DNA of 64,000 bases from Mayamaea pseudoterrestris (GCA_027923505.1 BROI01000007.1:310001-374000); one strand, 5' to 3'; shown: positions 10,101 to 22,120, counted from the stretch's first letter. Notes: generated from the letters alone by a model not told the origin. Numbers and translations: made by a program.

Positions 10101-13045
10101 TACAAGAGGGTACGCTTGGTTGGTGTCTCAGGAATTGATAATGTATTTGGTGACAACTTGTCACCAGTCTCAGCCCGCAGATGCTGTGACATTCAAACCC
10201 CCCTACAGCAGGCCCTGTGGGTGCCCAAATTACACTAGAATGGTGCCTACATCATTATTCAGGCTGCGCTAGAAGATGGTATGCCTGGCTGGTGTCTCAG
10301 GGGTTGGAAATGTATTTGGTGACAACTTGTCACCAGTCTCAGCCCGCAGATGCCATGACATTCTAACCCCCCTACAGCAAGCCCTGTAGGTGCCCAAATT
10401 ACACCAGAATAATGCCAACATCATTATTCAGGCTGCGCTACAAGATGGTAGGCTTTGCTGGTGTCTCAGGGGCTGACAATGTATTTGGTGACAACTTGTC
10501 ACCAGTCTCAGCCTGTAGATGCTGTGACATTGAAACGCCCCTACAACAGGCCCTGTAGGTGCTCAAGTTACACCAGAATGGTGACAACGTCATTATTCCA
10601 GCTGCGCTACAAGATGGTAGGCTTGGTTGGTGTCTCAGGGGTTGGCAATGTATTTGGTGACAACTTGTCACCAGTCTCAGCCTGTAGATGCCGTGCCATT
10701 GAAACGCCCCTAGAACAGGCCCTGTAGGTGCTCAATTTACACCAGAATGGTGACAACGTCATTATTCTGGCTGCGCTACAAGATGGTAGGCTTGGTTGGT
10801 GTCTCAGGGGTTGGCAATGTATTTGGTGACAACTTGTCACCAGTCTCAGTCGCAGATGCCGTGACATTCAAATGCCCCTACAGCAAGCCCTGTGGGTGCC
10901 CAAATTACACCAGAATGGTGCCTACATCAATATTCAGGCTGCGCTACAAGATGGTATGCCTGGCTGGTGTCTCAGGGGTTGGAAATGTATTTGGTGACAA
11001 CTTGTCACCAGTCTCAGCACGCAGATGCCGTGGCATTCTAACCCACCTACAAAAGCCCTGTAGGTGCCCAAAATACACCAGAATAATGCCAACATCATTA
11101 TTCAGGCTGCGCTACATGATGGTATGCCTGGCTGGTGTCTCAGGGGTTGGCAATGTATTTGGTGACAACTTGTCACCAGTCTCAGCCCGCAGATGCCGTG
11201 ACATTGAAACCCCCCTACAACAGGCCCTGTAGGTGCTCAAGTTACACCAGAATGGTGCCAACATCATTATTCAGGCCACGCTACAAGATGGTAGGCTTGG
11301 TTGGTGTCTCAGGGGTTGGCAATGTATTTGGTGACAACTTGTCACCAGTCTCAGCCTGCAGATGTCATGACATTCAAACGCCTCTACAGCAAGCCCTGTA
11401 GGTGCCCAAAATACACCAGAAGGGTGCCAACATCATTATTCAGGCCACGCTACAAGATGGTACACTTGGTTGGTGTCTCAGGGATTGACAATGTATTTGG
11501 TGACAACTTGTCACCAGTCTCAGCCCGCAGATGGAGTGACCTTCAAACCCCCCTACAGCAGGCCCTGTAGGTGCCCATATTAAACCAGAATGGTGTCAAC
11601 ATCATTATTCAGGCTGCGCTACAAGATGGTAGGCTTTGCTGGTGTCTCAGGGGTTGGCAATGTATTTGGTGACAACTTGTCACCAGTCTCAGCCCGCAGA
11701 TGTCATGACATTCAAACGCCCCTACAGCAAGCCCTGTAGGTGCCCAAAATACACCAGAATGGTGCCAGCTTCATTATTTAGGCTGCGCTACAAGATGGTA
11801 GGCTTGGCTGGTGTCTCGGGGGATGACAATGTATTTGGTGACAACTTGTCATCAGTTTCAGCCCGCAGATGTCGTGACATTCAAACGCCCCTACAGCAAG
11901 CCCTGTAGGTGCCCAAAATACACCAGAATGGTGCCAACATCATTATTCCGGCTGCGCTAGAAGATGGTAGGCTTGGCTGGTGTCTCAGGGGATGACAATG
12001 TATTTGGTGACAATTTGTCACCAGTCTCGGCCCACAGATGTTGTGACATTCAAACGCCCCTTCAGCAAGCCCTGTAGGTGCCCAAATTACACCAGAATGG
12101 TACCAACATCATTGTTTAGGCTGCGCTACAAGATGGTATGCCTGGCTGGTGTCTCAGGGGTTGGAAATGTATTTGGTGACAACTTGTCACCAGTCTCAGC
12201 CCGCAGATGTTGTGACATTCAAACGCCCCTACAGCAAGCCCTGTAGGTGCCCCAAATACACCAGAAGGGTGCCAACATCATTATTCAGGCCACGCTACAA
12301 GATGGTATGCTTGGTTGGTGTCTCAGGGATTGACAATGTATTTGGTGACAACTTGTCACCAGTCTCAGCCCGCAGATGCCATGACATTCAAACGCCCCTA
12401 CAGCAGGCCCTGTAGGTGCCCAAATTACACCAGAATGGTGCCAACATCATTATTCAGGCTGCGCTACAAGATGGTATGCCTGGCTGGTGTCTCAGGGGAT
12501 GGCAATGTATTTGGTGACAACTTGTCACCAGTCTCAGCCCGCAGATGTCGTGACATTCAAACGCCCCTACAGCAAGCCTTGTAGGTGCCCAAATTACACC
12601 AGAATGGTGCCAACATTATTATTCAGGCTGCGCTACAAGATGGTATGCCTGGCTGGTGTCTCAGGGGATGGCAATGTATTTGGTGACAACTTGTCACCAG
12701 TCTCAGCCCGCAGATGCCATGACATTCAAACGCCATTACAGCAGGCCCAGTAGGTGCCCAAAATACACCAGAATGGTGCCAATATCATTAATCAGGCTGC
12801 ACTACAAGATGGTATGCTTGGCTGGTGTCTCAGGGGATGGCAATGCATTTGGCGACAACTTGTCACCAGTCTCAGCCCGCAGATGCCGTGACATTCAAAC
12901 GCCCCTACAGCAAGCCCTGTAGGTGCCCAAAATACACCAGAATGGTGCCAACATCATTATTCAGGCTGCGCTACAAGATGGTAGGCTTGGCTGGTGTCTC
13001 AGGGGATGGCAATGTATTTGGTGACAACTTGTCACCAGTCTCAGC
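7127..13045 (+). repeat. 169-bp satellite, block A, about 35 copies
   Basis: The unit contains GGTGTCTCAGGGG, then the palindrome TGGTGACAACTTGTCACCA, then CCCGCAGATGCCGTGACATT, a CCCCTACAGCAAGCCCTG segment and ACACCAGAATGGTGCC. Consecutive starts such as 12487, 12656 and 12825 are exactly 169 bp apart. Units vary in a structured way, with an 11-unit higher-order repeat (see findings). Because 169 is not a multiple of 3, reading frames shift in each unit. Open frames of about 88 residues are therefore periodic accidents, and none looks like a gene. The first units (7127-7560) are irregular. The array is cut at 13045 by the copia element. Confidence 0.95.
8092..10810 (+). repeat. Higher-order repeat in block A, period 1859 bp (11 x 169)
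   Basis: Unit variants seen at about 8092-8950 return at about 9951-10810 with the same order and exact spacing of 1859 bp. Diagnostic variants include CTAGAAGATGGTATGCC (8410 and 10269), GGGGCTGACAATG (8609 and 10468) and CCCCTAGAACAGG. Differences between the two copies are few. This is the pattern left by unequal exchange of multi-unit blocks, as in centromeric alpha-satellite arrays. Confidence 0.8.
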
Positions 13046-13434
13046 TGACAAGTCGCAGAGCGGCGAAGTCAAGAGCCCGAACCCTAATTAGCTTGTGTCG
13101 AGTCCGCAGCTGTCGTATGTGACATGTGAATGAAGAAAGTGCGCAACCGTCGTGTGGATGCGTTGTATGAATGGAACGACCAGTTACGACTGATGTAATG
13201 TGATTGAAAGAAACGGATTGATCGGATGATCTTCCGAGTGGTCGATGTAGCGATGTAGCGATAAGCTCACAATATAGAACTACTAGTTTGCGACGAGAGT
13301 GCAGTCGTATTCGTGTAGTGGCGAGCGCAAGACTATTCGACGAGCCATCTCCATCAAGAGCTGTACAGACCGTGGCCAAGGACCCTGTATCGGAGCTTTT
13401 TGGAGGTAAGACGTTGACTGCGAAATCGTCAACG
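13046..13434 (+). repeat. LTR 1 of the copia element
   Basis: It starts with TGACAAGTCGCAGAGCGG directly after a truncated satellite unit and is homologous to LTR 2 and LTR 3. The right border is approximate, placed where similarity with LTR 3 stops (GTCAACG). It appears identical to LTR 2 over its length. Confidence 0.85.
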
Positions 13435-13537
13435 GTGTTAGATTAACATTTCAGTGCTTTGAGAGCGAGAACGAGCGAGGGAGCTATCGTGACACATTCG
13501 TCTGCAGCGAGTCCGATTCCTCTGATCAACCTCCACC

Positions 13538-15512
13538 ATGACGACGATTGATGTAACGACCTACAAGCGTGCCGTCGGTAAAGTCTTCGATATTCCGTGG
13601 CTCGCAGCGTCCGCAGCTTGGGACCCAAACGACCCTACCGCAGTATGCTTCGAATCCGAGGAACTCACGACTGCGGAGGCGATGGCCGAGTTGTCGGAAC
13701 AAGACGTGACGAACATTAAGACCCAGTACCAGTGGTCGACGATACGAACAAGCCGATTGCGCAAGCTCATGAGTTGGATTCACGAGCAACGTCGGACGAC
13801 TGCGCAATGGCAAGACTTGGAGAAAGACCAGATTACGAGCCGAGACCTCCCAGTAGCACCGGGGTCACCGACCGCAGGCAACCGCAGTTTCGGAGACTTC
13901 AGCGTTATCGGAGGCAACGACACCACGACGAAGCGACACGACATCAAGCTGGATCTGAAGACCATGCTGGAGCTCAAGAACGATCGCAAGTTCTGCTCCT
14001 ACTGGCGGGCCTTCAAGAACCGCATGCGAAGCGAGCGACTTGGCTACTTTTGGGACGACGAGTTCAAGGCACCAGCTGCACTCGAGCCAGAATTCGCCGA
14101 GTATCAGTATCAGTGTTCGAAGCTTTTAGCGGCGCTCGAGTATACCTGCAAGACTCCGCAGAGCAAGCTCATTGTCCGCAAGCACATCGACAGCGCGAAT
14201 GCCTCAGCGTGCATTGCAGAGTTGGAGGCGACATTCCTCGATGGGATGGCGCGCAAGTTGGATCTACGTTCGGCCGAAGACGAATGGCGCAATTTCACCC
14301 TCGACGCGGGTTACGCCAAGTCTCTCGTCAATTGGCTCATCCAGTGGTCCAGCAAGGAAGAGAACTACAATGACTACGCCGAGGAAACCGAGCTACTTAC
14401 AGCAAGCACGAAGCGTCAGATTTTGGAACGCGCGGTTTTCCGCCATGCGGATATGGCAGCGGCGGTGAACATGGCGCTGATCGAAGAGTCCAAGACCGGC
14501 AACCCGATGGCGTACACCCAGTTTTGGAACCTCCTGAACGACGTCGCACGTCAATCTGACAATCGTCGTGGCATCAAGGAGACCGAGAAGCGTCAGGCGA
14601 ACCAATCTGAGCAGACCAAGAAAGAGAAGGAGAAGACGAAGAAGGCAAGTGCGAACAATTCCCAGTCTACGCCAAGTAGCAGCAACAATCAGCAGTCCAA
14701 TCAGGGGGGCGGTGGTCGCGGCGACTTGAGCACGGGACGAGGCGGCGGCGGCGGCCGCGGTCGGGGAGATACTCGTTCGTATGTTCGCAGCTATGCCGAC
14801 ACGAAGACGATCGAAATTCCCAGCGACGTGAATGCGACGATTCCACCAAACACGTGGCGACTCCTTACCCGCGATCAGCAACATGAAGTGTTTGAACGCC
14901 GTGGTACGAGTCGAGCGGCCAGTGCTGCAGGTGGTTCGGCATCAGCAACACAGGCAGGCACCACGCAGACGACGAGTACAACACGCAACGCTAACGTCGC
15001 AGCCACTTCATCAGCGGCAACGACGGCGAGTGCGGCGACCGAACGTGTGAACAACACTAGCCGTGGCTCAGCGATGCGAAGTTTCTTAGGTCCAGACCAG
15101 CCCACGACTACGACTCGGGGAGCGAATATCGCTCAGAGTCGCAAGTACAAAGTCGCGAGCATTGACTTGGATAAGCATTCAGCATCGACTGTCGATCGCG
15201 GCGCGAGTGGCGGAGTATGGGGAGCGGACGGCCGCATCCTTACCGAGGACAAGTTCCACAAGATTGAAGTCACTGGAGTCGGTGGTCTCAAACTTCCGGA
15301 CCTGTCTACCGTCACAGCAGTCGCCAAGCTTAAGAGCACCAAGGGTTGGGTCGTCGGCGAGTTCCATAATTACGCATATTCTGGAACCGGCAAGACGATT
15401 CATTCGAGTATGCAGATGGAAGCCTTCGGACTTCATGTCAACGACAAGCATTACAACTTTGGTGGCAAGTTACGAATCGAAACGCCAGATGGATACAAGT
15501 TTATGCTCGGGA
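13538..15512 (+). CDS. Copia gag copy 1, ends at the next LTR (fossil)
   Basis: The open frame starts MTTIDVTTYK, about 100 bp after the LTR. The protein has an acidic and helical N-terminal half like copia Gag, then a low-complexity Gln/Ser/Asn tract, an RGG-rich stretch of the kind that binds nucleic acid, and the beginning of a protease-like region. The frame reads on a short way into the adjoining LTR and stops at 15589. It appears identical at the protein level to the start of copy 2. It is part of a mobile element, not a host gene. Confidence 0.8.
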
Positions 15513-15901
15513 TGACAAGTCGCAGAGCGGCGAAGTCAAGAGCCCGAACCCTAATTAGCTTGTGTCGAGTCCGCAGCTGTCGTATGTGACATGTGAATGA
15601 AGAAAGTGCGCAACCGTCGTGTGGATGCGTTGTATGAATGGAACGACCAGTTACGACTGATGTAATGTGATTGAAAGAAACGGATTGATCGGATGATCTT
15701 CCGAGTGGTCGATGTAGCGATGTAGCGATAAGCTCACAATATAGAACTACTAGTTTGCGACGAGAGTGCAGTCGTATTCGTGTAGTGGCGAGCGCAAGAC
15801 TATTCGACGAGCCATCTCCATCAAGAGCTGTACAGACCGTGGCCAAGGACCCTGTATCGGAGCTTTTTGGAGGTAAGACGTTGACTGCGAAATCGTCAAC
15901 G
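15513..15901 (+). repeat. LTR 2 of the copia element (internal)
   Basis: This copy matches LTR 1 at an exact offset of 2467 bp and directly abuts gag copy 1. The TG at its start is shared with the uninterrupted sequence of copy 2 (17980-17981), so the junction shows 2-bp microhomology. Confidence 0.88.
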
Positions 15902-16004
15902 GTGTTAGATTAACATTTCAGTGCTTTGAGAGCGAGAACGAGCGAGGGAGCTATCGTGACACATTCGTCTGCAGCGAGTCCGATTCCTCTGATCAACCTC
16001 CACC

Positions 16005-18692
16005 ATGACGACGATTGATGTAACGACCTACAAGCGTGCCGTCGGTAAAGTCTTCGATATTCCGTGGCTCGCAGCGTCCGCAGCTTGGGACCCAAACGAC
16101 CCTACCGCAGTATGCTTCGAATCCGAGGAACTCACGACTGCGGAGGCGATGGCCGAGTTGTCGGAACAAGACGTGACGAACATTAAGACCCAGTACCAGT
16201 GGTCGACGATACGAACAAGCCGATTGCGCAAGCTCATGAGTTGGATTCACGAGCAACGTCGGACGACTGCGCAATGGCAAGACTTGGAGAAAGACCAGAT
16301 TACGAGCCGAGACCTCCCAGTAGCACCGGGGTCACCGACCGCAGGCAACCGCAGTTTCGGAGACTTCAGCGTTATCGGAGGCAACGACACCACGACGAAG
16401 CGACACGACATCAAGCTGGATCTGAAGACCATGCTGGAGCTCAAGAACGATCGCAAGTTCTGCTCCTACTGGCGGGCCTTCAAGAACCGCATGCGAAGCG
16501 AGCGACTTGGCTACTTTTGGGACGACGAGTTCAAGGCACCAGCTGCACTCGAGCCAGAATTCGCCGAGTATCAGTATCAGTGTTCGAAGCTTTTAGCGGC
16601 GCTCGAGTATACCTGCAAGACTCCGCAGAGCAAGCTCATTGTCCGCAAGCACATCGACAGCGCGAATGCCTCAGCGTGCATTGCAGAGTTGGAGGCGACA
16701 TTCCTCGATGGGATGGCGCGCAAGTTGGATCTACGTTCGGCCGAAGACGAATGGCGCAATTTCACCCTCGACGCGGGTTACGCCAAGTCTCTCGTCAATT
16801 GGCTCATCCAGTGGTCCAGCAAGGAAGAGAACTACAATGACTACGCCGAGGAAACCGAGCTACTTACAGCAAGCACGAAGCGTCAGATTTTGGAACGCGC
16901 GGTTTTCCGCCATGCGGATATGGCAGCGGCGGTGAACATGGCGCTGATCGAAGAGTCCAAGACCGGCAACCCGATGGCGTACACCCAGTTTTGGAACCTC
17001 CTGAACGACGTCGCACGTCAATCTGACAATCGTCGTGGCATCAAGGAGACCGAGAAGCGTCAGGCGAACCAATCTGAGCAGACCAAGAAAGAGAAGGAGA
17101 AGACGAAGAAGGCAAGTGCGAACAATTCCCAGTCTACGCCAAGTAGCAGCAACAATCAGCAGTCCAATCAGGGGGGCGGTGGTCGCGGCGACTTGAGCAC
17201 GGGACGAGGCGGCGGCGGCGGCCGCGGTCGGGGAGATACTCGTTCGTATGTTCGCAGCTATGCCGACACGAAGACGATCGAAATTCCCAGCGACGTGAAT
17301 GCGACGATTCCACCAAACACGTGGCGACTCCTTACCCGCGATCAGCAACATGAAGTGTTTGAACGCCGTGGTACGAGTCGAGCGGCCAGTGCTGCAGGTG
17401 GTTCGGCATCAGCAACACAGGCAGGCACCACGCAGACGACGAGTACAACACGCAACGCTAACGTCGCAGCCACTTCATCAGCGGCAACGACGGCGAGTGC
17501 GGCGACCGAACGTGTGAACAACACTAGCCGTGGCTCAGCGATGCGAAGTTTCTTAGGTCCAGACCAGCCCACGACTACGACTCGGGGAGCGAATATCGCT
17601 CAGAGTCGCAAGTACAAAGTCGCGAGCATTGACTTGGATAAGCATTCAGCATCGACTGTCGATCGCGGCGCGAGTGGCGGAGTATGGGGAGCGGACGGCC
17701 GCATCCTTACCGAGGACAAGTTCCACAAGATTGAAGTCACTGGAGTCGGTGGTCTCAAACTTCCGGACCTGTCTACCGTCACAGCAGTCGCCAAGCTTAA
17801 GAGCACCAAGGGTTGGGTCGTCGGCGAGTTCCATAATTACGCATATTCTGGAACCGGCAAGACGATTCATTCGAGTATGCAGATGGAAGCCTTCGGACTT
17901 CATGTCAACGACAAGCATTACAACTTTGGTGGCAAGTTACGAATCGAAACGCCAGATGGATACAAGTTTATGCTCGGGATGGAAAGTGGCATGGCGACCT
18001 TGCCAATGTTTCCAGTGTCGGCGCATGAGCTTCACACCTTACCTCGGGTCATGATGACCTTCGATGGACCTTGGGATCCGAATGAGTTTGACGTCGAGCC
18101 GACCGAGGACGACGACTATGACTCTTCGGATGACGATGACGACGAGGACGACGTACCGGACTTGTTGTCGCGCGACGAAGACGACGAAGACAGTGACGAC
18201 GAAGAGGGCTTCACGCGCGTGACACGTTCGCGTACGCGGAATCGCACCCATCGTCAGAGCAACGTGACGTATACGAATCTCGGACACGACAATCAACCTG
18301 TTTACACCGAGAAGGAGCTGAATGTTTGTGCCGTCGTACAGAAGTACAATGCGGATCTCGTCTATCAGCCCTACAAGTCTATCCTGCCAAAGAAACCTGA
18401 TATCGACGCATTGCTGCCAAACTTTGCATGGTACCCGGCGCAGACGATCAAGGATACTTTGCGCCACAGCACGCAGTTCAACATGCACGAGCGCCGATAC
18501 CCCCCACGAATGCATCGAAAGAGCCGATTCCTGAACGTCTACCGTCTAGATGATCGAGTGGCCCATGACACCATGTTCTTCGACGAACCAGCCATGGATG
18601 ATCACATCGACGAATGCAGGGTAGCGCGTGCAGCTATTCTATGGTTGTCGCAGTCAGATCATTGCCGTGTATCCCATGCGGACGAAAGGTGA
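16005..18692 (+). CDS. Copia gag-protease frame, copy 2 (fossil)
   Basis: An 895-codon open frame. The order is a Gag-like region (about 1-350), a Gln/Ser-rich linker, an RGG/Gly-rich patch (about 390-410), a Ser/Thr/Ala-rich linker, a retropepsin-like segment (VDRGASGGVWG, near residues 563-573), and a strongly acidic Asp/Glu stretch before sequence leading to integrase. This matches the gag-protease part of diatom copia (CoDi-type) elements. It starts at the first ATG after the LTR, as copy 1 does. Confidence 0.82.
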   Translation: MTTIDVTTYKRAVGKVFDIPWLAASAAWDPNDPTAVCFESEELTTAEAMAELSEQDVTNIKTQYQWSTIRTSRLRKLMSWIHEQRRTTAQWQDLEKDQITSRDLPVAPGSPTAGNRSFGDFSVIGGNDTTTKRHDIKLDLKTMLELKNDRKFCSYWRAFKNRMRSERLGYFWDDEFKAPAALEPEFAEYQYQCSKLLAALEYTCKTPQSKLIVRKHIDSANASACIAELEATFLDGMARKLDLRSAEDEWRNFTLDAGYAKSLVNWLIQWSSKEENYNDYAEETELLTASTKRQILERAVFRHADMAAAVNMALIEESKTGNPMAYTQFWNLLNDVARQSDNRRGIKETEKRQANQSEQTKKEKEKTKKASANNSQSTPSSSNNQQSNQGGGGRGDLSTGRGGGGGRGRGDTRSYVRSYADTKTIEIPSDVNATIPPNTWRLLTRDQQHEVFERRGTSRAASAAGGSASATQAGTTQTTSTTRNANVAATSSAATTASAATERVNNTSRGSAMRSFLGPDQPTTTTRGANIAQSRKYKVASIDLDKHSASTVDRGASGGVWGADGRILTEDKFHKIEVTGVGGLKLPDLSTVTAVAKLKSTKGWVVGEFHNYAYSGTGKTIHSSMQMEAFGLHVNDKHYNFGGKLRIETPDGYKFMLGMESGMATLPMFPVSAHELHTLPRVMMTFDGPWDPNEFDVEPTEDDDYDSSDDDDDEDDVPDLLSRDEDDEDSDDEEGFTRVTRSRTRNRTHRQSNVTYTNLGHDNQPVYTEKELNVCAVVQKYNADLVYQPYKSILPKKPDIDALLPNFAWYPAQTIKDTLRHSTQFNMHERRYPPRMHRKSRFLNVYRLDDRVAHDTMFFDEPAMDDHIDECRVARAAILWLSQSDHCRVSHADER

Positions 18693-21574
18693 CGTCACGA
18701 AACGATTCCGTGATTTCATCCGCGAAGTTTGGAGTCCGTTGGAAGTCTTCTCGGATAATGCGAAAGAAGCGATGAGTGCCGAGTTTGACGAAGTTATGCG
18801 CGAGTTCATGATTGCCGTTCACCACATCGGAGCCGTACTATCAGAATCAAAACCCAGCCGAGCGCACCATCGGGCACGTAAAGGAAAGTCATGAACGACT
18901 TATGGACCGAACGGGCACTCCGGCATGCTTCTGGCTACTGGCGCTTTACTCTTTCAGACCGAGATGTACCGTCATTTGTCGCATCCTGCCTTGGACGGCA
19001 AGTCTCCCATCGAGTTTATCACTGGGCAAGTCCCCGACGTGTCGAAGGTATTTGCATTTTCGTTGGTTTGAAATTGTCAACTACTTTTGCCGGATGTCGG
19101 AGGCTTCCGAAACGCCGCGAGCGCCCTGTTGGTCCCAACACCGAGAACGGTGCGACGTTCATCTGCGTTGCGAGACACTGGTTGGCTTCGGGCGCCCAAA
19201 GACAAAATTTTGGACCCGGCGACCGGCCCCCAGTCATGACAGAAGGGACGGCGCTCTCTCTATACCACCTGGTAGGTGGCCAAGATCTTGCGCCGTGAAA
19301 TGATCAAGAAGATTACCGACGCCGACAGCAGAGATGATGATTCTTTCATTCCTGACGAAGACGATACCCCTTTGGTCGAGACGGTGGAATACCAGCGCGG
19401 GAGAAGATTGACTCGCGAGCAAGATCCGGGCACCACGAGAAGAACCAACTCGTGCAGGCTGCACTATCGAGTTCGGCAAAAACGGACGACGGGCAAGAAG
19501 TTCGAACGACCGTCATGAGCAAGCTGAACAACCGCGACGCCCAGAACCATCAGAACATTAAAATGATGCTGAAGCTTGGTAACGGCGAAGCGGACGAAGT
19601 CATGTCGTATGTCGAGGTTTCCGATCTCTACGAGGCGAAGTGAACCAAGACATGGCGAATCCTGACGGTAAATGGTTCTTCAAGGAGATTCTAGACCATC
19701 AGGGGTCCGCTGACGAGCAAGTCGAAGAACTGGAAGCATTCCAAGTGGAACGTCCTTGTACAATGGGACGATGGATCCAAGACTTGGGAGCCTTCAACGC
19801 GATGATCGAAAGCGACAAAGTATCAGTGGCAGCCTACGCTGCAAAAAGCATAATCTTCTGACAAGGACGGATGGACATCGTTGAATCGATGGGCCCGGAA
19901 TGCCAAGAAGGTTGCGCGCAAGGTGGCGACGCCGAATGGAGCAGCAGAAGAACGGACCGCGCACAAGTTTGGAGTCCAAGTACCCTTGAGATTGGAAGGA
20001 AGCGCGGCGTTTGCAGGAAGCTGCAGGCACACGAAGTGGACGGAGCGAAGGTGTGGAGCTTGGGCGAACCTGGACGAGTACGAGACGTTTCACGATCTCG
20101 GTCCGAGTTCCACCACAACACCACCAACTGGTTACCAAAAGATCCGAGTCCATTTTGTGTATGATGTCAAGCACGATTTCGAGACAGGCACGTCTCGCTG
20201 CAGGGCCACATGACGAAAGACAATCGACGATGCCTACCCAGTGTTATCTCATTGAAGGCAATGGTCTAGTTTCTCGTCATTGGAGAAGCGAACGGCAAGG
20301 AAGTGCATGGTCGGTGACATTGGGAATGCTTATCTCCAAGCCGTTCACCAAGGAGAAGGTATCGCCGTTGGAGGCCCCGAGTTCGGGGAGCGCGAAGGAC
20401 ACATACTGGCCGTCAAGGCTTTGCACGGATTGCGAACGAACGGAGCACGATTCCACGAACGCAGCCGACGCCCTTCTGCGGAAGGGTGGAAGCCTGCCCC
20501 ATTGCGATTCCGATCTGTGGATCAAGCGACCGGCGACAGCACTGGAACTGTTATATTTAGACGATCCAGCAGCGCGTTCTCTTCTTCAAGATGCTAGAGG
20601 AGAAGTACAAGTTTAAGCTCAAAGGTATGATCCCGATATCATTCGGCGGTGACTTTGGACGACGACGGACCTCTTTACTGGTCGGCCAAGACCTACGCGA
20701 AACCTTGGCGCAGTACGAACGCTTGTTTGAGGTCCCCGAAGAAGTACTCATCACCAATCGACAAAGACGATCATCCAGAACTTGACCAAAGAGCTACCGG
20801 AACGACAAAGAAGATTTACCAGTTCGGAGCACTTCAGTGGGCAAATTACTTGGGTCGATTTGACATTGCCGAGCAGTTGTGAGTCTGTCGCGACCGTGTG
20901 GAGCCGCGGGAACGTGAAGCGCAGTCTGTGGATATTTAGAGAGGACGAGCATCCGCTTCCGCACGGCGGGTTAGCCAACGAGGAGCGGCACCATGGAGGA
21001 ACAAGATTGAGCGCAGCAGCGTTACGGGAAGGACGAGTTGATGAGATGTTGACGCCTACCCACCGCCAAAGGGTGTGACTGTACTAACATCAACTCGAGG
21101 ATGCTTTCATGCACACTGTGACAGGTGCAAGTCATTGGCTAGTTTTGTATTTGTCAACCAGACGCCTGTCGACTGGCATTGCAACTCCAGGCTACAGTCG
21201 AGACAGGATCGGAATTCGGCGTGAGCAAAGAGTGGAACGGATATCAGCATTTCTCTAATGCAAGGCCGCTCATGGCTATGGGCTACTATTAGAAGTCTGC
21301 CTATGTACGGAGACAACTACAGTGATTACACAATCTACAACTCGAAGTTCGATTACTGTCCAAGCCATACAATGCGCTTCGGGCCTACCATGGCGGCAGT
21401 TGCTGCGGGAATTATCAAGTTTGTGAAGATTGACGAAAGCGAGAACATTGGCGACGCATTTCGCTTCGGGTACCTGCCAGACCAGATGCGAGCGGCGTAC
21501 CGCGCCTTGTTATGGCGGCGAACATCGGATGCAATTGGAAGGGCAAGAATGCGTACACAGCAGCGACCCAGGGA
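18693..21574 (+). pseudogene. Degraded copia pol: integrase, reverse transcriptase and RNase H remnants
   Basis: Short segments in various frames still resemble copia Pol in the right order: integrase core-like sequence near 18.6-19.0 kb, RT-like near 20.2-20.7 kb, and RNase H-like near 21.2-21.5 kb. The region is densely broken and is a fossil as it stands. Similar indel density in the neighbouring satellites suggests that part of the damage may be sequence error. Confidence 0.7.
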
Positions 21575-21917
21575 GACAGAGCGGCGGTCAAGAGCCAAAC
21601 CCCACATTAGCTTGGGTTTGAACCCAGCGTCGATGTGACATGTGAACGAAGAAAGTGCGCAACCGCCGGGGGCGGTGTATGAATGGAACGACATTGCAAC
21701 TGAGTAAGATGGAAAGAAACGGATTGATCGATGATCTTCCTGCGGGATGTAGCGACGAAGCGAAAGTGGCAATAAGAACACAAGTTTGCGACAAGGCAGC
21801 GAGAGGGCGAAGCAAGAAACTATTCGACGAGCCATTCCATCAAGAGCTGTACAGACCGCGGCCAAGGACCCTGCATCGGAGCTTTTGGAGGTAAGACGTG
21901 ACGCGAAACTGTCAACG
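21575..21917 (+). repeat. LTR 3 of the copia element (diverged)
   Basis: It aligns with LTR 1 and LTR 2 through GTCAAGAGCC, GACATGTGAA, GAAGAAAGTGCGCAACCG, CTATTCGACGAGCCAT and CATCAAGAGCTGTACAGACC. It is shorter than the other two by about 45 bp and differs at many bases. Borders are approximate. Such divergence from LTR 2 is unexpected for the two ends of one recent insertion. Confidence 0.78.
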
Positions 21918-21924
21918 AGCTACT

Positions 21925-22120
21925 GTGAGACTGAATGTGCACGGCATTTGTGTTGAGACTGGTGACAAGTCGCCACCATTGCCACCCTGAGACACCAGCC
22001 AAGACCACCCAGCACTTGTAGCTCAGCCTAAATAATGATGTTGACCATTTGGTGTATTTTGGGCACCTACAGGGCTTGCTAGGGGCGTTGGAATGTCACG
22101 GATCTGCAGGCCGAAACAGA
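21925..22120 (-). repeat. Single 169-bp satellite unit in reverse orientation
   Basis: GAGACTGGTGACAAG, CCTGAGACACCAGCCAAG, AATAATGATGTTG, GGTGTATTTTGGGCACCTAC and GAATGTCACGGATCTGC are, in order, the reverse complement of a block A unit. The satellite to the left of the copia element runs in the plus direction, so orientation flips across the element. Confidence 0.85.

Larger units (their letters stand above)
13046..21917 (+). mobile_element. Composite Ty1/copia element (diatom type): LTR-gag-LTR-gag-pol-LTR
   Basis: Three related LTRs lie at 13046-13434, 15513-15901 and about 21575-21917. The block 13046-15512 (LTR plus most of gag) recurs at 15513-17979, with no difference that I can see. 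The second copy continues through protease-, integrase-, RT- and RNase H-like sequence in the gene order of Ty1/copia. The first copy is cut off where the second LTR begins. The 5' third is open, while the 3' two thirds is densely broken (a dozen or more breaks). The identical left copies argue for recent activity. The state of the right part may partly be an assembly-quality effect. The element sits in satellite DNA. Confidence 0.88.

Noticed and set aside
7127-13045. Dozens of overlapping open frames of 77-160 codons in the 169-bp array
   Set aside because: They restart every 169 bp and change frame with each unit because 169 is not a multiple of 3. Several frames are open at once and none has a domain. 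They are accidents of the repeat; the same holds in blocks B and C.
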